Source of the DNA: Cliona cf. orientalis
Taxonomy: Eukaryota; Porifera; Demospongiae; Clionaida; Clionaidae
Length of the DNA: 64,000 nt
Assembly (NCBI GenBank): GCA_963930775.1
Contig: OZ005693.1
Coordinates: 1,550,001-1,614,000, forward strand
Direction of reading: 5' to 3'
Each line of letters starts with the position of its first letter. Position 1 is the first letter of the stretch. Below the pieces are notes generated by a model. It did not search any database and had not been told where the DNA came from. It was given only the letters and a program-made list of their open reading frames with translations. The translations under genes were made by a program, and so were the position numbers. This document shows positions 59,398-64,000 of the stretch, piece after piece.

Positions 59398-61602
59398 TCA
59401 AAATGGGACAGACATATACAACTGTTCTGAACTGCCTTGGACAGATACAGCATTGTCCCGATCATAATGAGTAGGCACAGGTTTCAAGGTGGGTGATGGA
59501 CTCCGTCTGGTGAGGCAAGGCCCGTACTCTCCATCTAATTTTACTTCTTTGAACTCAGTAACCATCTCTTCCGACGGTGTGGCTTCTTGAGTTGGTGATT
59601 CCAGTGATGGTCCCTGTTTTGATGATTTAGATGTCATATCTGACAGTGTGAGTTGCTTTGTTATGACATTGTGCTTCACTCTCCTGACTAATAAGCCAGC
59701 AACTACACCTAATACTACCGTCACAATAAGAAATAACAACACCCCACCTACTGCTATGTAAACAATATCGGGTGATAAAGTTACTGTAGTTGTAGTAAAA
59801 GTTTTCATGATTTTAGTGGTTGATACAGAATCAACTACTGTTATGTATATTCCCCTGTAGGATCAGTAGACTGTTGTGCAGTGTCACTATCAGGTTGAAT
59901 TGTTCCAGGCACTATGCCATCAAATTTGTCTAAAAATGACAAATTTGATTCATCTTAAAGAGCTCAAGCCAGCAGATGCATGTCCAGTAACATGGCTTCT
60001 TACCTTCTACAGTACTGGTGCTTCCTGCTACTTTAAAGAACAGGCATCCACTCTCTGGTAGTCCTCCACCAGAACAGGATAGGTTCATACGATAGAGCTC
60101 TCCCGTATAATCTTCAGTCTCGTAGGCTAGCTGAAGATCATGGATCTGAACAGTCACTAATTTTCAATCAATCAGCATCATTAATTTAACTATTATCATC
60201 TTACCTCAATGCTACCATTGTCACCAAGAAAGAATCCCCGATGGCTTATCTCAATGGCTTGCTCCCTTCCTCGATACACCTCCAGACTGGAGATATTACA
60301 AAAGCTGTTGTTCACACTTTGATTGGTTCCATTGAAGCCAAGTATTAATATAGAGTAGGGTTGGCATATTTCGGACAGCTAAGAAAAGACAGCGTTATAT
60401 CACAGACAAACGAGCAGCACTAGATCGCGACTATGCAACCACAGATAGGCCCAAACACCACCTACTAAACGAGCCCTTAACCATGGCCCCACCTACTTTC
60501 GTTCGTGCAGGGCGTGTGCACAAAGTACCGCTGGTTCTGGAGGTAGAGAGCGGACAGTGTCGACCATTACCGGACAAAGGTGAAAGAAAATACATAAAAA
60601 ATCGCGGCTGCGGTCATCAATATATGACACATAAATGGCATCAAATGCATCACGAACAACATCCTTCTTACATCCTGCCTTTAGATTTGAAGATTCATCC
60701 AAAAATTGTGAAATAATTCATGAATACATAAAGTAATGCAATATATGCATTGTCCAGAAACTACCTCTGAAAGTTCTTTACAAAAATAATCTGGTTTATG
60801 CTTACAATAAGGTCAAAAAATTCCGGAAAAAATTCTAAAAATTCTCCATACATTCTAGTATGCACATACCAAATGAAAAAATAATTCATCAAAAATTGAT
60901 GCCACTGTACCATAGTAATAATATTCATAAATCTTAGCTACCATGAAAAACCAGCTTCTTGAAGAAAATACGAAAAAGTTGCAACTGTTTAGAGCAGCAT
61001 TGTGCAGCTTCTGTGTGAATGCACACCACAAGAAATGAAATATAGGTAGTACTTACATGGCCCCTACCTCATGGCAAATGGTGAAAGATTACGTAATACC
61101 GTTGGCCGCATAAACGCAATTATGTGCGAGGCGTCCAGTAACTGCCTCCGTCCGATAATACCCTACCCTACTCTACGCTTCTTAAAACTATCATCTATGG
61201 TGATAATTGCTGAATATTGACTGTCAATAACAGCAATAGGTATGAGGGATGTAGAGTTTATAGGAATAACAATAACACCGCATCCTATAATATTATTACA
61301 TAATACATCGAACAATAATATCATAATATCATTGGATTCATATACATACCAGAAATGAGCTCTTCATCAGATGCACACTGCTTCTCATTTACTAGATAGT
61401 TAGGTTTAGTACCACAATTGTCTAGTGTGACAGTATTATTTGAATTCAGACTGTACAAATCAGTAGTTCTCCGTCTACTAACTGATACAGTAAAATTGGC
61501 CTCTGCTTGTACTGAAGTGCACAAACTCAGTAATGCCACTAACACTACGCTAAGCTTCCTCTTACTAGTAGCTCCAACCAAATCAGATGTGGCCTTCGCC
61601 AT
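59398..61602 (-). pseudogene. D11: SLEVYRG receptor with transposon in exon 2 and a frameshift
   Basis: Minus-strand parts: exon 1 61602-61350, exon 2 split by a transposon (61284-61172 and 60378-60205), exon 3 60145-60004, exon 4 and tail 59929-59398. Ectodomain is close to D10 (VSRRRTTDLY, NYLVNEKQCA, SLEVYRGR, GELYRMNLSC). The transposon could be spliced out in frame (see findings). In exon 4, before the TM segment, the sequence GGGGAATATACATAA shifts the frame to a stop relative to D10; the TM (IVYIAVGGVLLFLIVTVVLG) and tail (VKLDGEYGP, EQLYMSVPF) then lie in another frame. If the shift is real the gene encodes at most a soluble ectodomain. Confidence 0.65.
60353..61173. mobile_element. 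TA-flanked DNA element inside D11 exon 2
   Basis: Ends GAGTAGGGTTGGCATATTTC and the reverse complement of GAGTAGGGTAGGGTATTATC are imperfect inverted repeats of about 25 bp. TA is duplicated at 60351-60352 and 61174-61175, as for Tc1/mariner-like insertions; removing the element and one TA rejoins an open frame matching D10. Internal ORFs are short and show no transposase motif. Confidence 0.75.
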
Positions 61603-62346
61603 GTTTAATTTTCTGCGTAAGTTAATATTATTATAGCAGCTAGTTATTACCAATAATAATATTATTGTAGTTACTATGCTTAATACTGAGTCTGCATAAA
61701 CAATGCCATGTACCTAATAGTACATGAGTACAATCATGTAATCTTCCTCACATGCAGGAAAAGTTAGTATGTTGATGTTCTAATCAAACAATAATAATCT
61801 GAGTGTATGAATCACGATCATGCGGTCAACAGTAAGCTGTCACAATTAGTATTGTGTAGTATATGAATATTGTATGTGTGAAGATTAGTTTTACACAATT
61901 CCATGCAAGGAATTGCATTTAATACTTAGAACACGGATCAGTTTGAATGCTAGAATCTGATGTATATGAACTATTATGATTGTATGCATATATTATGCTC
62001 AGTGCCATAATATTATAAAGGGTAAAAGAAGCAACGAAATTATTGATAGTGAGAGGTATCGTCCCCCACCCCAAACCATCCCTCCCCCCTTATGAAAGGT
62101 GAAGGCCACCCTGCCCCCTTTCTCTTATCCTCCTTCATTGTACACGTACTGGGTCATTATCTCCATGACAACAGTACACAAAGGTAGACTTGCCACACTG
62201 CAATCATTTATATCAATCTGTTTCCTCTTTCGATATGACTTTATCGATCATCACACTTTTCATCATTGGGAAAAATGAGCTGTTGACAGAATTCACATAC
62301 TTAGCTGCAATAATTAATGCATGCAACTACCAGGCCCTATTGAATA

Positions 62347-62560
62347 ATGCATGGATCAGCTAAAGATCAAAGAAAGTGTTGGCTTATGCTCTTGCTAATT
62401 GTTTGCAAAGTGTGTTTGCCCATCTCAGTTCAAGTAGTTGCCTTGAGTGGTAATGAGTCTAGAATAGTAGAGAGGGTTAGTAGAAAATTGAACAAGGATA
62501 ATATTATATATTTCTTCAGTAACGGTTCAAACATTAACTGTGGGGATAAAAACACATACA
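62347..62560 (+). pseudogene. Exon-1 fragment of a SLEVYRG receptor
   Basis: ATG at 62347, hydrophobic segment (WLMLLLIVCKVCLPISVQVV), VERVSRKLNKDN, then C-G-D-K-N-T-Y where siblings continue L-V-x-E-x-x-C-V; here it departs after TYT. No exon 2 or 3 follows on the plus strand. A truncated gene start. Confidence 0.6.
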
Positions 62561-62639
62561 CAGGAAATTCACTAACTTTCTACATAGCTAAGTACTGATG
62601 TTGCAGCAGCTAGCTATACCTGGGCTATATTATATAGGA

Positions 62640-62760
62640 AGAATTCTGTGTACTACAAAGAATCAAAATGATGATAAAAAGAATGCCAATTCTGCCGGCT
62701 GCTCCCACTGCCATGTACACAACTAAGTCAATGCCCACAGACTGGCAAAATGGGCAGCAA
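62640..62760 (-). pseudogene. TM-exon relic 3' of D13
   Basis: Minus strand encodes IDLVVYMAVGAAGRIGILFI, third copy of the relic at 46250 and 52735, again directly 3' of the NPAYGIH tail exon. Confidence 0.6.
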
Positions 62761-62936
62761 TGCCACGGTGCATAAATTCCAATATAATTATGTGCGTGTA
62801 AACTACAAATACCAGGTATTACAATTGTTACATTGTGCAATGAGTTTGAAGGATGACTGGATACATATTCAAACACCTAATATATTATAATAATGACATT
62901 GCGCAAAGTTTTTACACTGAGGTTCAAGTAGCTAAT

Positions 62937-64000
62937 TCTCAATTAGGATTTGAGTGAATACCATAAGCTGGGTTTTGGCTGTAGTCACCGGGTGATGTTG
63001 CATCTGCAGCTGCTTGAAAGCTTTCCTCCACATGTACACCCAGATGAATGTATGCAGGATTTTGACTACAAGTTACATTCTGAGGGATCCTGTCTATTTC
63101 TGATGGAATAACTTCATAAGTTGCAGGGGCGTACCTTAGTTGTTTCCTCGTTGCCCGGAAACCCCCCTTGGCAGTCAGATCAGCATTATCTTAGTATGAC
63201 TTAGCTGCTATAGGAAACCCCCTTGGTTTCCAGATTTCATCTGCAGGCACTAAAATCTCTTAAAACTTAGTTTAGAACTCTCCTCTGGTGTTTTTCCTTG
63301 TGTTTCTTTGCTAAAATCTTCGAGAATCTGGCAAACTGTTACTAAAACATGCTAAACGGCGATCATTAATTAGAGTGCGTGGCCCAAAAAGTGGGCGTGG
63401 TCGCTAAATTTTTCGCGCGCGCTTCGCGCGCAACTATTAAGAAACCCCCTGTATCAAATCCTGGGTACGCCCCTGAGTTGGTTCTTGGGGAGCACTTGGT
63501 TGTGCATCAATGTTGTAGGCTGGATTTTCGCTGCAACTACCAGACAGCAAAGCTGCTGGTGAACTGTCAGTAGGACCAAAGCGACCATATGCTGGGTTTC
63601 TTTGGTAATCATGGGATGTCATTTCCGACAGTTGTTTTGTTACGACATTGTGCTTCACTCTCCTGACTAATAAGCCAGCAACTACACCTAATACTATCAT
63701 CACAATAAGAAAGAACAACACTCCACCCACTGCTGTGTAAACAATATCGGGTGATGGCATTGCAGCATGCGTAGTAACTGTTGTAGAAAAGGTCGTCATG
63801 ATTTTTGTTGATGTTATCATAGAATCTGAAAATGTGTTGGTATTTGTTATAGCATTATCACTCTGAGCAGACACTGTTAGTGTTCCTAGCACAGTGTTGT
63901 TGAATTTATCTAAATTTATGAGGATGATCAAATTGGCATCAATTATTGTGGCATTAATTGAATACCTATTATTGTGCTGGTATATCCTCCCACTTTAAAG
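62937..64000 (-). CDS. D13: SLEVYRG receptor, 3' part; tail split by a transposon; runs off right edge
   Basis: Exon 3 end at 64000-63966 (FKVGGYTSTII), exon 4 from 63909: DKFNNTVLGT, stalk, TM helix IVYTAVGGVLFFLIVMIVLG, RRVKHNVV. In the same exon follow YQRNPAYGRFG and SENPAYNIDA. A 352-bp element then interrupts the exon after QEPT, adding a stop 13 residues on. The rest of the tail (SQNPAYIHLG, SQNPAYGIHS, ending 62937) is intact beyond it. The TM part is like D11 and the tail like D8, a mosaic. Ectodomain exons 1-2 lie outside the window. Confidence 0.7.
63124..63475. mobile_element. hAT-like MITE inside the D13 tail exon
   Basis: Inverted ends CAGGGGCGTACC and GGTACGCCCCTG; AGTTG duplicated at 63119-63123 and 63476-63480, the same 5-bp size as at the 31523 element. 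Contains CGCGCGCTTCGCGCGC. No transposase; non-autonomous. Confidence 0.8.

Noticed and set aside
60483-60716. 77-codon ORF inside the D11 transposon
   Set aside because: No transposase motif (no DDE region or helix-turn-helix seen); both strands are open over the same stretch.
1-64000. CRISPR array, rRNA or tRNA genes, bacterial operon
   Set aside because: No regular short repeats with spacers, no tRNA-like cloverleaf or rRNA segments noticed, and introns are present throughout.

Overview
The window looks like metazoan nuclear DNA, most likely from a demosponge (Amphimedon-like). I infer this from the AT-rich sequence, short introns (often 50-120 bp), many small non-autonomous DNA transposons, and tyrosine-based signalling tails in genes I do not recognise outside sponges. 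The species cannot be proved from the window. Only one gene is a conserved housekeeping gene: DALRD3, at 491-5793 on the minus strand. Its 13 exons were placed by splice signals and codon phase and join into one open frame.

The rest is a tandem cluster of membrane proteins built from a few exchangeable modules. One class (here called SLEVYRG receptors, after their best conserved motif) has a signal peptide, a roughly 200-residue ectodomain with six conserved cysteines spread over three exons (intron phases 1-0-1), a Ser/Thr-rich stalk, one transmembrane (TM) segment and a tail. Tails differ greatly: very short (19003, 20369), NPAY-bearing (22526, 40966, 50803), SH3-ligand plus YxxP (53247), YDTV/YDVP (48190) or a YAILEQ repeat tail (58574, minus strand). 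A second class has no ectodomain: a short N-terminus, a TM segment, often juxtamembrane cysteines, and tails full of YxxP, YxN, YxxL and proline motifs, much like LAT/PAG-type transmembrane adaptors (5913, 7793, 10921, 15544, 28444, 34215, 37546). Several adaptor TM segments resemble those of the receptors, so the two classes look like products of the same exon pool.

Layout. 1-285: edge of a receptor on the minus strand. 491-5793: DALRD3. 5913-18030: LAT-like adaptors B1-B4 and C, with copied promoters and several transposons. 19003-24120: receptors D1-D3. 23743-38266: three tandem copies of a block running from the D3 tail exons through NPAY mini-adaptors (E type) to the start of adaptor F; only the first copy has the full D3 and only the last has the full F (ending 39871). 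40966-54994: receptors D4-D9 on the plus strand, including a 3.1 kb and a 2.45 kb tandem duplication. 55803-64000: receptors D10, D11 and D13 on the minus strand, two of them hit by transposons.

Taken together the region resembles a vertebrate paired-receptor or adaptor cluster: related ectodomains joined to different docking tails, short-tailed partners, stand-alone adaptors, and rapid change by duplication, conversion and transposon insertion. A role in allorecognition or innate immunity is an inference from this architecture, not something the sequence proves.
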